Assembly (NCBI GenBank): GCA_033557465.1
Contig: CM066039.1
Coordinates: forward strand, 50,001,788 to 50,065,787
Origin: Ichthyophis bannanicus
Taxonomy: Eukaryota; Chordata; Amphibia; Gymnophiona; Ichthyophiidae
Length of the DNA stretch: 64,000 bases
Direction of reading: 5' to 3'
Under the pieces are notes generated by a model. It worked only from the letters and a program-made list of their open reading frames with translations, was not told the origin of the DNA and did not search any database. The translations under genes were made by a program, and so were the position numbers. Shown here in pieces: positions 45,822-56,532 of the stretch (the first letter of the stretch is position 1; each line of letters starts with the position of its first letter).

Positions 45822-46618
45822 GCAAAGTAGTGAAAGCATATTTGGAATCTGTGTACACATTTATGCGGAGTCCTTCTCCTAACGTCAAGGCTCTAGTGAG
45901 GGCTATCAATTCAGCTTTCTGTGCAGAAGTTCCTGGGGTCAGGGCTGAGGACTCAACTACCAGATCAAGGGTCACCACTGCATATCCAGCACAACGATGT
46001 CCATTGATGACCAAACTGCTTCCATCTACAACGAATGTTCGTTCAGGGTCCTCTAGAGGGACATCGGTCAAATCAGGGCGACTTGAAAATACAGTGTCCA
46101 TGGTTTCCAAGCAATTATGATCAGGTGGCCCAGGACCAACTGGAAACAACATAGCAGGGTTCAGAGCTTGACTGACTTTCAACTGTATCCGGGGGTTCTC
46201 ACACAGCATGCTCTGATATTTCAGCATTCGTGCATTGGTTAGCCAAATGTTTCCTTTGTGTTCCATGAGAGTCAGAACAGAGTGTGGCACGGTAACTTGA
46301 AGAGTTTGTCCCAGTGTGAGTTTATCTGCTTCACCCACTAGAAGGGCTGTTGCTGCAACAGCTCTCAAACACGGGGGCCATCCTTTTGCAACTACATCCA
46401 ATTGTTTTGACAGATAGGCTACTGGTCGTTGCCAGGATCCAAGTGATTGAGTCAATACTCCCAATGCGTTTCCTTGTGACTCATGGACAAAAAGAAGGAA
46501 AGGCTTCTGGACATCTGGAAGACCTAAAGCTGGGGATGACATCAGAGCATTTTTCAAAGTCTGGAACGCTACATCTTGTTCGGGTCCCCAGTCTAGTGGG
46601 GACTTTTCCATTCCCTTG
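45822..46618 (-). pseudogene. pol: Retroviral RT connection and RNase H part
   Basis: The open frame from 46629 to 45790 begins in the solo LTR on one side and ends in the other. It encodes the RT connection (PLDWGPEQDVAFQTLK, PVAYLSKQLD) and RNase H with FVVDGSSLV, GTSAQKAELIALTRAL and VYTDSKYAF, giving the Asp, Glu and Asp catalytic residues. The part itself has no stop. It is cut from its neighbours by insertions. Confidence 0.9.
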
Positions 46619-47237
46619 TGTAATACCAAATTTTACTTTAACCCTGTCACTCACTAGCTCACTGACTAGGCACAGACACTTTGGTAAATACAATATGCTT
46701 TTATTAAATTAAGTCCTTTTAGAATAATAAGTAAAAGTTTAGCATCAATACATCACCGGATATTGTAGCTTCACTCCAGTAGGTCGGGGGACTTGTCAGC
46801 AATCACTTAGAGGAATCCGGGAGGCCACCGAAACACGTCTGTCTCGTCTGTCTGGTGAAGTCCTGTTTTCCTGCTGAAAATCCCCCTCCTAAATTAAGTA
46901 AGATCGTGCCTGCTGCATGCTATTGTCATTCATAGGTTAGCAAGGTGCATGCTCAAATCAGGATTGGTTAGGGTTAACTCTGTGCTCGTGATCTACAACT
47001 GAAATGTGTCAGCTGCCTATGAGTCACTCATTCAGTTCTGTCCAGCTAAAGCTGCCTGCTTGCCCAGAGATGTTGACCTAACATAACCGTAAGCTCAGCT
47101 CCATTCACCAGACTGCAAATACAGAATGGCTCAAGAGTTCAGCCGACCTCTCACATGCAGAATGGCTCAAGAGTTCAATTTCCCTGCAAAGTTCAATATT
47201 CCTTGCTGATCCAAATAAATCTTTAATTAGTAATACA
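46619..47237. mobile_element. Solo LTR, 619 bp, inserted in RT
   Basis: The insert starts tgtaatacc and ends gtaataca, and is flanked by ccttg (46614-46618 and 47238-47242), a 5-bp duplication. A 'gaatggctcaagagttca' direct repeat lies at 47123 and 47160. Orientation is unclear because AATAAA occurs near both ends. Family unknown. Insert plus duplication is 624 bp, a multiple of three. Confidence 0.87.
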
Positions 47238-47242
47238 CCTTG

Positions 47243-48348
47243 ATGACTTGGTATAGTGGCTTTGCAATCAACGCGAAGTTGGGGATCCATATGCGACAGT
47301 ATCCTGCGGCCCCCAGGAAGGCTCTTACTTGCCTCCTAGTGGTTGGAATGGGGATACTGCATACAGCTTCTTTGCGTTCTGGTCCTAGGCGTCGGATCCC
47401 GCTGGACAACTGGAATCCTAGATACTTGACTTCAGTTTGGCATAGTTGTGCTTTGGCTCTTGAGACTTTGTATCCAGCTTCTTTGAGAAGATACAAAAGT
47501 TCACTAGTAGCTTGTAAGCATTCACTTTCTGAGTTGGTGGCTATGAGCAAGTCATCTACATACTGAAGAAGAACCCTCTTTCCTGGGTCCACTGAATAAC
47601 TTGAGAGATCTTGGTTCAGGGCAGCACTGAAGAGAGTAGGTGAATTCTTGAATCCTTGGGGTAATCTGGTCCAGGTGAGCTGGCCCCGCCTTCCTGTTGT
47701 GGGGTCTTGCCATTCAAAAGCGAATAAAAGTTGACTGGTGGGGGCTAGGCATACACAGAAAAAGGCATCTTTCAGGTCCAGGACAGTGAAGTGAGTAGCC
47801 TCAGCGGGGATCAGTCCCAAGAGAGTATAAGGGTTTAGTACTACTGGGTGTATGGTTTCAACTGCATCATTTACTCGCCTTAGGTCTTGTACTGGGCGGT
47901 AGTCCCCTGTCCCAGGTTTCTTTACTGGGAGAAGGGGGGTGTTCCAAGGTGACTGGCATTCCTTGAGAAGTCCTTACTTCAGCAGTTTCATCAAATGGCA
48001 GTGAATTCCTTCAATGGCTAGTCGAGGGAGAGGATACTGCTTCACATGCACTGGCTCCACTCCTGGCTTGAGGGTGACAATGACAAGGGCTATGTTCTTC
48101 GCTAGGCCAGGTGGATTATCTTCTGCCCATACTTCAGGTGGGGCTATGAGGTTGGTAGGTATACAGGGACTAGTTGACTTTATTGGAGGTGCACTATAGA
48201 ACCGCCACTCTTCTTCTCGGGGAACAGTAAGCACCATCAATCCAGCAGGCTTTGGGTTCACAGTCATTTTCATTTCTCCCCCTTCAGCAAAGGATATTTG
48301 TGCTGGAGCTTGGCAAGCATGTCTCGGCCCAGTAGTGGAATAGGGCAC
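47243..48348 (-). pseudogene. pol: Retroviral reverse transcriptase (one TAA stop)
   Basis: A single frame runs from 48348 to the solo LTR at 47238, with one TAA stop at about 47974-47976. It shows the gammaretroviral order: QYPLPRLAIEGI, the LLPVKKPG and YRPVQDLR region between the two open parts, [23 protein letters not shown] and the catalytic YVDD in LLQYVDDLL. The thumb begins LGPERKEAV. It copies genomic RNA into DNA in an active virus. It is inactive here. Confidence 0.92.
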
Positions 48349-48719
48349 TCAGGCATATACAAGAACTGGTGCGTTATCTTCTGTCCCCCTAGTTCACACA
48401 TGCGGTCCTGTAAGAATGACTTTGTGGCTTTGTTTCCAGTGGCTCCCACAATAGTGACAGAACGTGAGGACAAAGGAGCTACTGGCTTGGCTACTACCGA
48501 ATGTTCTGCTCCTGTATCTACCATGAATTCCATGTATTGGTCCCCTATCTTTAAACTGACCATAGGCTCCTGGGGACCCAGGGTGAACTTGGAGCCCGGT
48601 CTGGCCTAGTCTTCATCTATGTTGTCCAGGTCATAGCCCATTGCTACTGCCACTCCCGCAATAACTTCCTCCTTCTCCTGCTGGAACTGGGTTCGATTCA
48701 TTCCTCCCCTCCTTCGAAA
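48270..48719 (-). pseudogene. pro: Retroviral protease
   Basis: The open part 48563-48270 carries VDTGAEHSVV with the catalytic Asp and the closing block LLGRDML. It is in the same frame as gag, downstream of the gag TGA, as in readthrough-type gammaretroviruses. An extra in-frame TAG lies near 48606, and a one-base shift near 48300 separates it from the RT frame. Confidence 0.88.
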
Positions 48720-50372
48720 TCATCCTCCTGGCCTCCAGGGACTCCCTCCTCCCCTCGCAGGGGCGGAGTCCAGATGCGGGCACTCATTTCTCCAATGTCC
48801 TTCTTCCTTGCAGTAGGCGCACTGATTTGCACCCAATGGAGGCCTTTCGCTTCCGCGGCCTCTTCCACGTCCTCTGGCCTTTTGATTAGGAAAACCTCCT
48901 CCACGTCGTTCGGTTATAGCGGCAGCAAGAAGATCTGCCTTCTTCTTCATCTTTCGTTCACTTTCTCTGTCTCGTTCATTTTCACGATTCACAAATACTT
49001 TCTGAGCGACTTCCATTAACTGAGCTGTGTTCATGCCTGCAAATCCATCCAATTTCTGCAATTTTCGCTTTATGTCTCTCTGGGACTGACTAACAAAGGC
49101 CGCATTTACCAAGCGTAAATTTTCCTGAGCGGCGGGATCATATGGGGTATATAATCTATAAGCTTCAGACAACCGCTCATAAAAGGCCGCTGGGCTCTCA
49201 TCTGGACCCTGGAGAACTTCTGATACGTTCCTGATATTCATGGCCCTCTGGCCTCCCTTCTTCAGGCCCTGCAATAAGGCCTGGCGAAATCTGGTTAGGG
49301 CCGCCGCCCCCCTTTCATTACTCGGGTCCCACCCGGGATCTTCATTGGGATATTCTGCAACCGCTGCTTGTGGGGGATTTATTCCTCCTCTTTCTACAGG
49401 GTTCTCTTCTAACCAACGGAGGGCTGCTTGCCCGATTCGCCCTTGCTCCTCAGTAGTAAAGAGGGTAGACAGGAGCTGACGACAATCGGCCCAGGTAGGC
49501 TGATGGGTTTGCATAATGCTAGACATTAATTCTGTTAATTCCTGGGGCTTGGCTGTATAAGATGCATAATGCGTTTTCCAGTTTAATAAATCTGTAGTGG
49601 AAAAGGGTACATAAACTAAGCTGGTTGGTCCTGGTGCCATCTGGCCCTGATCATTTAAAACAGGTATTCCCGGCATTTGGCGTAATGGCATTAGGTGCCC
49701 TGCTTTCTCCTTCTTCTTGGGAGTTACGCTCCTTAAATCATAAGGCTCCCGGACACAAATCTCCTTGGTGGGTGACCCTGAACTGGCAGGAGAGCCTCCG
49801 CTTTCTATCTCATCAGAGGACTCTCCCCCTGCTGGGCTTGGGCCTGACTCGGGACTATCACTCGGGGTAGGGTGCTTCTTAGGCTGCGGCAGCGGTGTTT
49901 TCTGGGGCTCCTCTTCTGGCTCTACTTCAGGTCGTGGTGCTGTGGGAACTAACTTCTGTGGGTGCTGGGGTATCTTGGCCAGAATATCTGGGGACTCTGG
50001 GGCAGAATACACAGGTGGCTTCTCTTCCTTAGCTTTTCTGGTTCCCCTAGTAGTAGCTACAAATATTTTACAGCGCTCCTCATAACAGCGCTTCATCCAT
50101 GAGGGTTGCTGTTCACACACACTTAACCAGAAATCTATATAGGGGAACTGGTCAGGATACACTCTTAGTATAAGCTGATGAATTCGTAAAACTGTTTCTA
50201 AATTAAAGGTGCCCCCACGGGGCCATGAAGCAGCTAGCGCGGGCCACTCCCTTTCACATAACATTTTTAATCTAGATGGAGTCATTTTCGTACCATAATC
50301 ACCCGAAAATCCTTTACGGAAATTCTTGATCATGCATGCCAACGGAGTTTGCGTGGACTCCGTCCCTCCCAT
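48720..50372 (-). CDS. gag: Retroviral Gag polyprotein, open
   Basis: The open frame extends to 50435, but the start at 50372 (MGGTESTQ) is preferred because MG is the expected N-myristoylation signal. That gives about 550 residues. In order: matrix; a Pro-rich region with a PPVY late-domain motif near residue 120; capsid (STTDLLNWKTHY to KKLQKLDGF-type region); a charged Glu/Arg coiled stretch; and one zinc knuckle, CAYCKEEGHWRNEC. The frame has no internal stop and ends in TGA with protease in frame downstream. The upstream LINE insertion separates it from the promoter by an extra 3.3 kb. Confidence 0.92.
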   Translation of the reverse strand: MGGTESTQTPLACMIKNFRKGFSGDYGTKMTPSRLKMLCEREWPALAASWPRGGTFNLETVLRIHQLILRVYPDQFPYIDFWLSVCEQQPSWMKRCYEERCKIFVATTRGTRKAKEEKPPVYSAPESPDILAKIPQHPQKLVPTAPRPEVEPEEEPQKTPLPQPKKHPTPSDSPESGPSPAGGESSDEIESGGSPASSGSPTKEICVREPYDLRSVTPKKKEKAGHLMPLRQMPGIPVLNDQGQMAPGPTSLVYVPFSTTDLLNWKTHYASYTAKPQELTELMSSIMQTHQPTWADCRQLLSTLFTTEEQGRIGQAALRWLEENPVERGGINPPQAAVAEYPNEDPGWDPSNERGAAALTRFRQALLQGLKKGGQRAMNIRNVSEVLQGPDESPAAFYERLSEAYRLYTPYDPAAQENLRLVNAAFVSQSQRDIKRKLQKLDGFAGMNTAQLMEVAQKVFVNRENERDRESERKMKKKADLLAAAITERRGGGFPNQKARGRGRGRGSERPPLGANQCAYCKEEGHWRNECPHLDSAPARGGGSPWRPGG

Positions 50373-50395
50373 AGTCTGAACGTACCTACATACAC

Positions 50396-53300
50396 TATGT
50401 TTATGTTTATTAAAACTTGATTGACCGCCCTTCAAATAAAATCAAAGCGGTTTACAATAAGTAAAAACCAATGGCACAAGGCCAGAAAAGGAAAAGAAAT
50501 TACAATTTGTAAAAGCAAAGTGGGTTAAGGAACAGTAGAGGAAGGAGAGTAGAGCTACAAGGGGGAAGGGGAGGTGGGGAGGTTAAAGGCTAGGGAAAAA
50601 AGGTGGGTGTTTAGCTGTTGTTTGAATGCTGTGTAGCAGGGTTCTAGGCGGAGAGAAGTGAGAAGGGAGTTCCAAAGTGCGGGGCCTATGAAGAAAAAAG
50701 CTGAGGAGCGGGTGGATTGAAGATGGGCGGCAGAAGGGGGGGGAAGGGTGAGACGGTTTAAATGGAACAAGCGGGGGGTATGTCTGGGGGTGTGAAAGTG
50801 AATAAGATCAGCTAAATATTGTGGGGTACTGGTGTGTAGGGCTTTATGAACCAGGGTGAGTAGCTTATATTGGGAGCGAAAGGGAACAGGTAACCAGTGT
50901 AGATGGATGAGAAGAGGGGTTATGTGGTGATAAGGGGATGAATGAGAGAGAAGGCGAGCTGCGGTGTTTTGGATTCTCTGAAGGCGGTGAAGTTGGGAGG
51001 AGGCCAGGCCGATTAGGATAGAATTAGAAAAGTCGACCCGGGACATAACTAGAGAGAGAAGTAGAGTGGAGAGAGCGGAAGGGGCGAGGAAGGGACGAAT
51101 GGCGCGAATTTGATGTAAGAGATAGAAAGAGGTTTTGGTAATGTGAGAGATATGAGCGTGAAAGGTTAGGTCTGAAACAAAGAGGACACCGAGATAGCGG
51201 AAGGTGGTGACCAAGGATATGGGAGTGTTGGAAAGGGACGGAGCTAGAGAGGGGGAAGGATGACCGTGAGGGAACCAGATGGCAGTGGTCTTGGCAAGGT
51301 TGAGGTGAAGGCAGTTCTGCATCAACCAGTGAGTGACGGCTGTGAGGCAGTTATTTAAGGGAGTGAGATCGGGATGGGAGGGGGACGTGTGGTGAAGGGG
51401 AAGAATATCGTCCGCATAATAAAAGGCAGAGATCCCAAATTGTTGGATGACTAGTGTGAGGGGCACCAAGAAGAGATTGAAGAGAAGAGGAGCCAAGACA
51501 GAACCCTGGGGGACCCCACAGGGTAGAGGGAAGGGGGCAGAGGGCGGTGTAGAGGAAGAGGCAGAGAGGACTGAGGCTGATCAGGCGTAGAGAAAAGAAT
51601 GAAACCACCTGTAGACAGTGCCATGAATACCAGCTTCACGGAGATGGGCTAGAAGAAGGGAGTGGTCAACCAGGTCAAAAGCCGCTGAAAGATCAAGTGC
51701 TACCGCAACCGAAATGTCACCACGATCATGTGCCACATGCAGAGAATTAGTGAAAGCAAGGAGGGTGGTTTCGACACTGTGACCTGGCCGGAAGCCTGAT
51801 TGACGGGGGTGAAGGTAGTTGGTGGAATCGAGATGGTGCGAAAGCTGTGCAAAGACGATCTTTTCAAGGAGCTTAGAGAGGAATGGAAGGTGTGAGACGG
51901 GGCGGTAATGGACTGGGTCAAGAGGGTCAAGGGAGGATTTTTTGAGGATTGGACGGATTAAAGAATGTTTCCAGGGGTTGGGGAAAGTTCCTGTGGAGAG
52001 ACTATTATTTAATATGGAAAGGATAGGGGGAAGGAAAGAAAGAGAGGGTGTAAGTAACCATGAGGATGGGATGGGATCGAGGGGGCAGAAGGTCTTGTTA
52101 GAGGTAGAGATGAGTTTGTGAATTTCAGCTGAGGTGGTTAGTGCGAATGTTGACCATGTGTGGGAGAGGTGGGATAAAGGAGAGGAGGAAACTGTAGGGG
52201 GTGGGGAGGAAATGGGTGGGAGACAGGCTGGCAAGGACGCTCTTAGAGAAGTGACCTTGGCACTGAAAGTAGAAGCTAGCAAAGGAGGGGCCGGGGTGGG
52301 ATGGGTAGACGCAGAAGAGGAATTGGGACGAAGGGAAGTGAGAGACCGGAGTGTAGAGTAAAGGTGTCGGGTCTGATTTGGGGCATTAGTGATGGCATTG
52401 GAAATAAAGGTGCGTTTTGCCAGGAGAGTCTGGGAACGGTAGAAGGCATGATGAGTTTTAAAGGAAGACAGGGTAGTCGGGGAGGGGTTCTTACGCCAGT
52501 GGCGTTCAGCACTGCGAAGTTGAGAGCGGAGAAGACGGAGACCGGAATGAAACCAAGGTTGTGAGATATGCCGCTTTGCTAGGCGGGGGCGAAGGGGGGC
52601 GATAGAATCAAAGGCGTAAAAGAGGGAGGAGAACCATGTGGATGCTTGGGTGTCGGGAGATAAGGAGGAGAAATCTGGAGGGAGAAGGGTGGTAACCGGG
52701 GGAAAACTTTGAACCGTATTAGGGGTGACTAGCCTTGATAGTCGAGGGGGTGAGGACTGCAAGGGGGGGAGTGAGGAATGGGGAGGGAGTGGGAGGGAGC
52801 AGGAAGCAGTGAGACAGACATGATCAGTCCAGGGGAGAGGAAGAGCTGCTAGATTAGAAAACAGGAGCTGGGATGTCGCAGGGGTAATGAGGAGGTCAAG
52901 AGTGTGACCGGCGGAGTGGGTGGGAAAGGGAACATGTTGGGTGAGGGAGAGATCTTGAAGGAGAGCAAGAAAGGCATGATCCCTTGGGGAAGAAGGTGAA
53001 TCGAGGTGAAGATTGAAATCCCCAGCAATGAGAAGGTGTGGAAAAGCCAAAGAGAGGTCTGAGAGAGTCCGAAGAAGAGAGTCCCAAAGGTCAGGGCGAA
53101 GGGCAGGGGGGGAATAGATAAGAAGGATGTATAGTGAGGGTGCAGTGTGAAGATGAAACAGAAGGGATTCAGAATAGTAGAGTAGAGGAGAAGAGACCTG
53201 AGAAGTGGGAAAAGCGGGGGATAGGATGGCCGCCACCCCACCGCCAGAGCGACCTATGCGGGGGACTGAAATTGCTGAGAAGCCAGGGGGGAGGCAGCGG

Positions 53301-53666
53301 GCGAGAAGGGCGTCCTCACCGTCCTTTAGCCAGGTTTCGGTGAGGAGGGCAATGTCAAGAGAAGATTGAAGAAGAAGATCCTGGACAAGAAGGGTCTTGG
53401 ATCTCAGGGATCGACAGTTCAGAAGACCTAAATTGAAAGAAATGGGGGAAGGAGAGATAGGGTGGGTGAGGATGTGAGTGGAAGCTAGACAAGGGCGGAG
53501 GTTAGCTAAACAGCGAAGACGTTTGGAGGGAGCCTTGATTGGGCGTCGACCCCATAAGATGGGTATGGAAGCCATAGGATGATAAACCGAGAGGGAAGGA
53601 AGAGAGAGGTTTGAAACAGTGCACTGTACCTGTGGTAGCTGAGCAGAGATGCACCTACGTATGCTA
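50396..53666 (-). mobile_element. Nearly intact L2 LINE in the proviral leader
   Basis: The 3' end, on the minus strand, has gtaaaccgctttgatttta and a (taaaca)-type tail at 50396-50420. Candidate target duplications are cgtacctacatacac (50381-50395) and cgtaccctacgtacac (53667-53682), which is imperfect. If right, the element is about 3.27 kb with a short 5' UTR and the provirus leader resumes at 53683. Confidence 0.8.
50555..53575 (-). pseudogene. L2 ORF2: endonuclease and RT, single stop
   Basis: From the ATG at 53575 the frame is open to 50555 apart from one TGA at 51581-51583, 1,007 codons in all. The endonuclease has LNCRSLRSK, LTETWL, AGDFNLHLD, TLDLLI and TDHVCL. The RT has PVSHLPFLSKLLEK, RQSGFRPGHSVETTLLAF, VALDLSAAFDLVDH, then after the stop GVPQGSVLAPLLFN and the catalytic YYADD. 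The C-terminus has HITPLLIHLHWLPVPFR. SAAFDLVDH and the domain order fit the L2 clade. The open frame continues upstream to 53869, but that part is probably leader sequence. Confidence 0.88.
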
Positions 53667-53682
53667 CGTACCCTACGTACAC

Positions 53683-54420
53683 GTAATGACGTACAAGACA
53701 ACGAACAATAAGGATAGGTAGTATGGCTGCAGGTAAGGGGTCCGTACAGCCCACAGAACACTGGGGGGGACAAACACCACTCGCTTCCTCCTGTTCGCGA
53801 CCTGGGCGCGGTCGCCCGGCCAGGAACTGCGCTACTTAGGAGTCCGCTCTCACTCTGTCTGTATTTCAAGACCTCTCACTCACACAAGCAAGCATATTTC
53901 AACAAAATATCATATTTCAATATTTCAAGTGCCCAGGTTTTCTGACTAACTGACTATTCCAAACAAGAAGGGTCGATGGCTTCGGCTTCGGCTTCGGCTT
54001 TCTCTTATGCGGAGCTTACTAGGACCGCCCTTATGGGAGGTGATCAGGCTCCCTTGTCTTGCGCATACTCATGCGAGATTTCCCAGTTATTCTATACAAA
54101 ATATACCAAATGAGTCCTGCGCACGCAAGATGTTGTCCCAGGCTGTTCTTTCTGACTATTGAAGCACAAAAATGTCTATTCACCGGATCCGGTCCCCGAT
54201 ACCACACCAGCTTCTGAGTTGGAACCTGGACTCCCCCGGGTCGGAGGTGTTGGCCAGCTGGACCCGATGGCCCGCCGAGGCAGGCGGAACCCTCTCCGGC
54301 ACAAAAGGGCTGGCGGTGCCTGAGGTTTCCCCCGCGGTCGGACAGACACGGTTCCAACCGGGCCAAACCTCAAGGCGAATTACGTGGATTATTCACTTGA
54401 CTACCATTTACCACTTGCAC
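53683..54420 (-). other. Proviral leader (5' untranslated region)
   Basis: This lies between the primer site and the LINE insertion and probably carries the packaging region. A (cggctt)n run of about five units lies at 53968-54002. The boundary with the LINE depends on the candidate duplication at 53667-53682. Confidence 0.65.
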
Positions 54421-54438
54421 TTCCCGGCCAACGCACCA
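54421..54438 (-). promoter_or_regulatory. Primer-binding site, tRNA-Gly(UCC)
   Basis: The plus strand reads ttcccggccaacgcacca, which is the 3' end of vertebrate tRNA-Gly(UCC) including CCA, by recall of that tRNA. It lies six bases from the 5' LTR. The match appears to be 18 of 18. Confidence 0.85.
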
Positions 54439-54444
54439 AGAATA

Positions 54445-55004
54445 TGCAGTAGCAAAGTGCAATCAATGAATAAGTCCAGGAGTCAATTGACAGGGTCCAA
54501 GCCAGTTTATTGTGCACAGGCCCAGTCAGTCAAAGCTTCAAAAGGAACTGAGCAAAGGTTTCTACAGAGACATAACCATTTATACCTCTTTTTCAGTTTG
54601 ATACATGAAACTTTCTATTGGTTCCAACTCGATACATGCAAACTTCTCATTGGTCTTACATTCCCTTCATTTGTCCAATTAGAAATCCCTCCGGAGCCTA
54701 GCAACTGGCCCCCTCCCTTAGGATTGCTCTAACAATGGTACAGTTCTTGATTTTGTTACTTCTCTACTGCAAGGTTAACACTAGCTCCAGGAATGCATAT
54801 ATTGAAACATTTCTGTTCTTTCACACACAAGAGAATAATAGAAGACTTATGAATTCATGAAAACTTCTTATTAAGCAGTTTAAAACAGTTTTCTCATTTT
54901 TCACAGATTTTTGGTTCTTTTCTAGCTATTATGGGAGTTAGGATCCAGGCCTAACTTACAGGCCTTTCATAGTAGCAGGCCATGCTAGGCCATAGCCTAC
55001 CGCA
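54445..55004 (-). repeat. Proviral 5' LTR
   Basis: 560 bp, starting TGCGGTAGGC on the minus strand and ending GCA. It is nearly identical to 40019-40579 (about 1% different). TATAAA and AATAAA occur at the same places. Confidence 0.94.
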
Positions 55005-55269
55005 ATTTGACTAGGTCAATTTTTAGAATTGACATCCATTATCTTTATATTTTGCATAGTACGGGGGGAAATGCATCACTGTTTTTATTCTCTGTCGATT
55101 AATCTGCTTGGAAGTGATGATGTTGTTGTCATGGTTGGATGATGGGAGGGGCAGGGTAATGACTCCTTTCCTCCTCTCCCCTCCCTCCCCCCCCCCCCCC
55201 CCACACACCTTACACACTTCCGAAAAGTGTCCAAGATTTGCCTGCAAAAAGTCTGGTAACCTTAGGGGA

Positions 55270-56075
55270 GAGGGAAGAGGAATTGAGAGAATGCTAGATT
55301 CATGTTTGTGTTGGGACTGTGCGTGGTTGGGGAGTCAAATATATGTGACAGAGGAGTCAGGCTGAGGGATTGTGACCTAGCAGGGGTAAGGGGAGTGAAT
55401 GTTCTCTGCTATTGAATTTCACAGAATGTAACTGGTATGGTATCAGATTGGAATCGGGCTAACAGTGCTGGAAGATTACCTCTTACAGACTCATCTCTCG
55501 TGTATAGAGAAAAGTCTGTAGAGGCTCTGAATCCTTTCCATGCCTCTCCATCTGCCATGCTTTGACTTAACGGCTTCAGGGAAAGAAGTGCAATTTCATG
55601 CAGGGTTATTACAGACATTTAGCAGGCTTTAAAGAACATTATTTTCATGCTTATATATTAGAACTGTGTTTTCATGTTCACTGTTTTGAATGGCTGTATG
55701 ATCAGGAAAACAGTATATAAATGCAAAAAAATCAAATAAAATGCATTAACTGGGAACTGTGTGTGTGGGGGGGGGGGGGGGGAGCAAGTTATTATTCCAA
55801 GAAACACATCTGAGTGAACCACGCTCTATCTCTCTGTAATGTGAAACCAAATAGTCACAGAATCATAGATTGGTTTCCTGAAAGTTCTTCTTACACATGG
55901 GCACATTCATATAAAATATACATATACATGGAGGGGTAATTTTGTGAAGCATTATCTGCATGTAAACCATGTTTTAAATGCAGAAAAGGGCACTTACAGA
56001 ATTATGTGGCTGACAAGTACACGCATCAGGAGTCCCGGATTTGAGTAGGGAAGGGGGTCCAGGTAGGTGCAGTGG
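55270..56075. other. No gene; LINE-tail-like end and G run
   Basis: Near 55690-55740 'gtatgatcaggaaaacagta' and 'tataaatgcaaaaaaatcaa' resemble a LINE 3' tail. A run of about 15 G occurs at 55768-55782. Otherwise unassigned. A C run also lies just left, at 55187-55202. Confidence 0.4.
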
Positions 56076-56156
56076 GTCTAGCACAGGAATGGGCAAACTA
56101 CGGCCCGCGGACCTTTTAATCCGGCCCGTGGAGCGCTAGCTAATTTATTCATTTGT

Positions 56157-56295
56157 ACCGCATCACCGCTGTATCACTCTGAGCGTGGCTTAGACCATAT
56201 CGTCACTGTGTTTGACTCCGAGTGAGGCTTGCAGCGCATCACCGCTGTATCTGATTCGGAGCGAGGCTTGCACCGCATCACGACTGTGTCTGACG
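56157..56295 (+). repeat. About 40-bp tandem repeat in hAT
   Basis: Three to four degenerate units of the type gcatcaccgctgtatctga plus 'ttcggagcgaggcttgca' precede the CpG-rich block. Confidence 0.8.
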
Positions 56296-56458
56296 AGTTG
56301 ACTTCTGACGTGAACGTCGCTTCCGGCTTCCGTTTTGAGCGCCGGGAGGAGATGTCCAATGCTGGCCGGAGGTCTGGCGGTTGGGGCCGCGCTTCTTCCC
56401 GTGCTGATCGGTCCGCAGGCTGCACGGAGGAGCGGGAGGAAGTGCCGGGCGAGGACGG

Positions 56459-56532
56459 CTATGGCGAGATGGAAGGGAACGAAGAGACGGCAGATCCAGC
56501 AGCAGTACCGGGAGCTCATCAGCTCGGTGCAG
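56459..56532 (+). pseudogene. NSMCE4A-like first exon captured in hAT
   Basis: From an ATG at 56461 the frame reads MARWKGTKRRQIQQQYRELI then SSVQ, and is followed by C|GTGAGT, a good splice donor. The RQI-QYR-LI-SVQ pattern closely resembles the start of the conserved domain of NSMCE4A, a kleisin-like subunit of SMC5/6. There, by recall, the next residue is Gln. The phase-1 junction would supply the C of CAG. The upstream 300 bp are CpG-rich like a promoter. Only one short exon is visible, so the call is tentative. It could be a retained host exon, but the perfect hAT duplications favour capture. Confidence 0.5.

Larger units (their letters stand above)
40019..55004 (-). mobile_element. Gammaretrovirus-like endogenous provirus
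   Basis: Order on the minus strand: LTR, tRNA-Gly primer site, leader, gag, in-frame stop, protease, RT, RNase H, integrase, env, polypurine tract, LTR. It is flanked by a 4-bp duplication attt (40015-40018 and 55005-55008). Single CCHC box, PPXY motif, readthrough-type gag-pol arrangement, GPY integrase and a CXXC surface motif fit gammaretroviruses. Three later insertions lie within: an L2 LINE and two solo LTRs. gag and env are open; pol is broken. Confidence 0.95.
39873..55262. mobile_element. Possible older hAT hosting the provirus
   Basis: To the left of the provirus the sequence begins aggttaccagatgtcccc. To the right it ends gtctggtaacct, the inverse. Both lie close outside the provirus (about 145 and 258 bp), so the retrovirus may have inserted into a short hAT-like repeat. 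Flanking 8-mers are poorly matched, so confidence is low. Confidence 0.35.

Noticed and set aside
53576..53869. Upstream 98 codons as the true N-terminus of the L2 protein
   Set aside because: The candidate target duplication at 53667-53682 puts most of this in the proviral leader; the ATG at 53575 is a better start.
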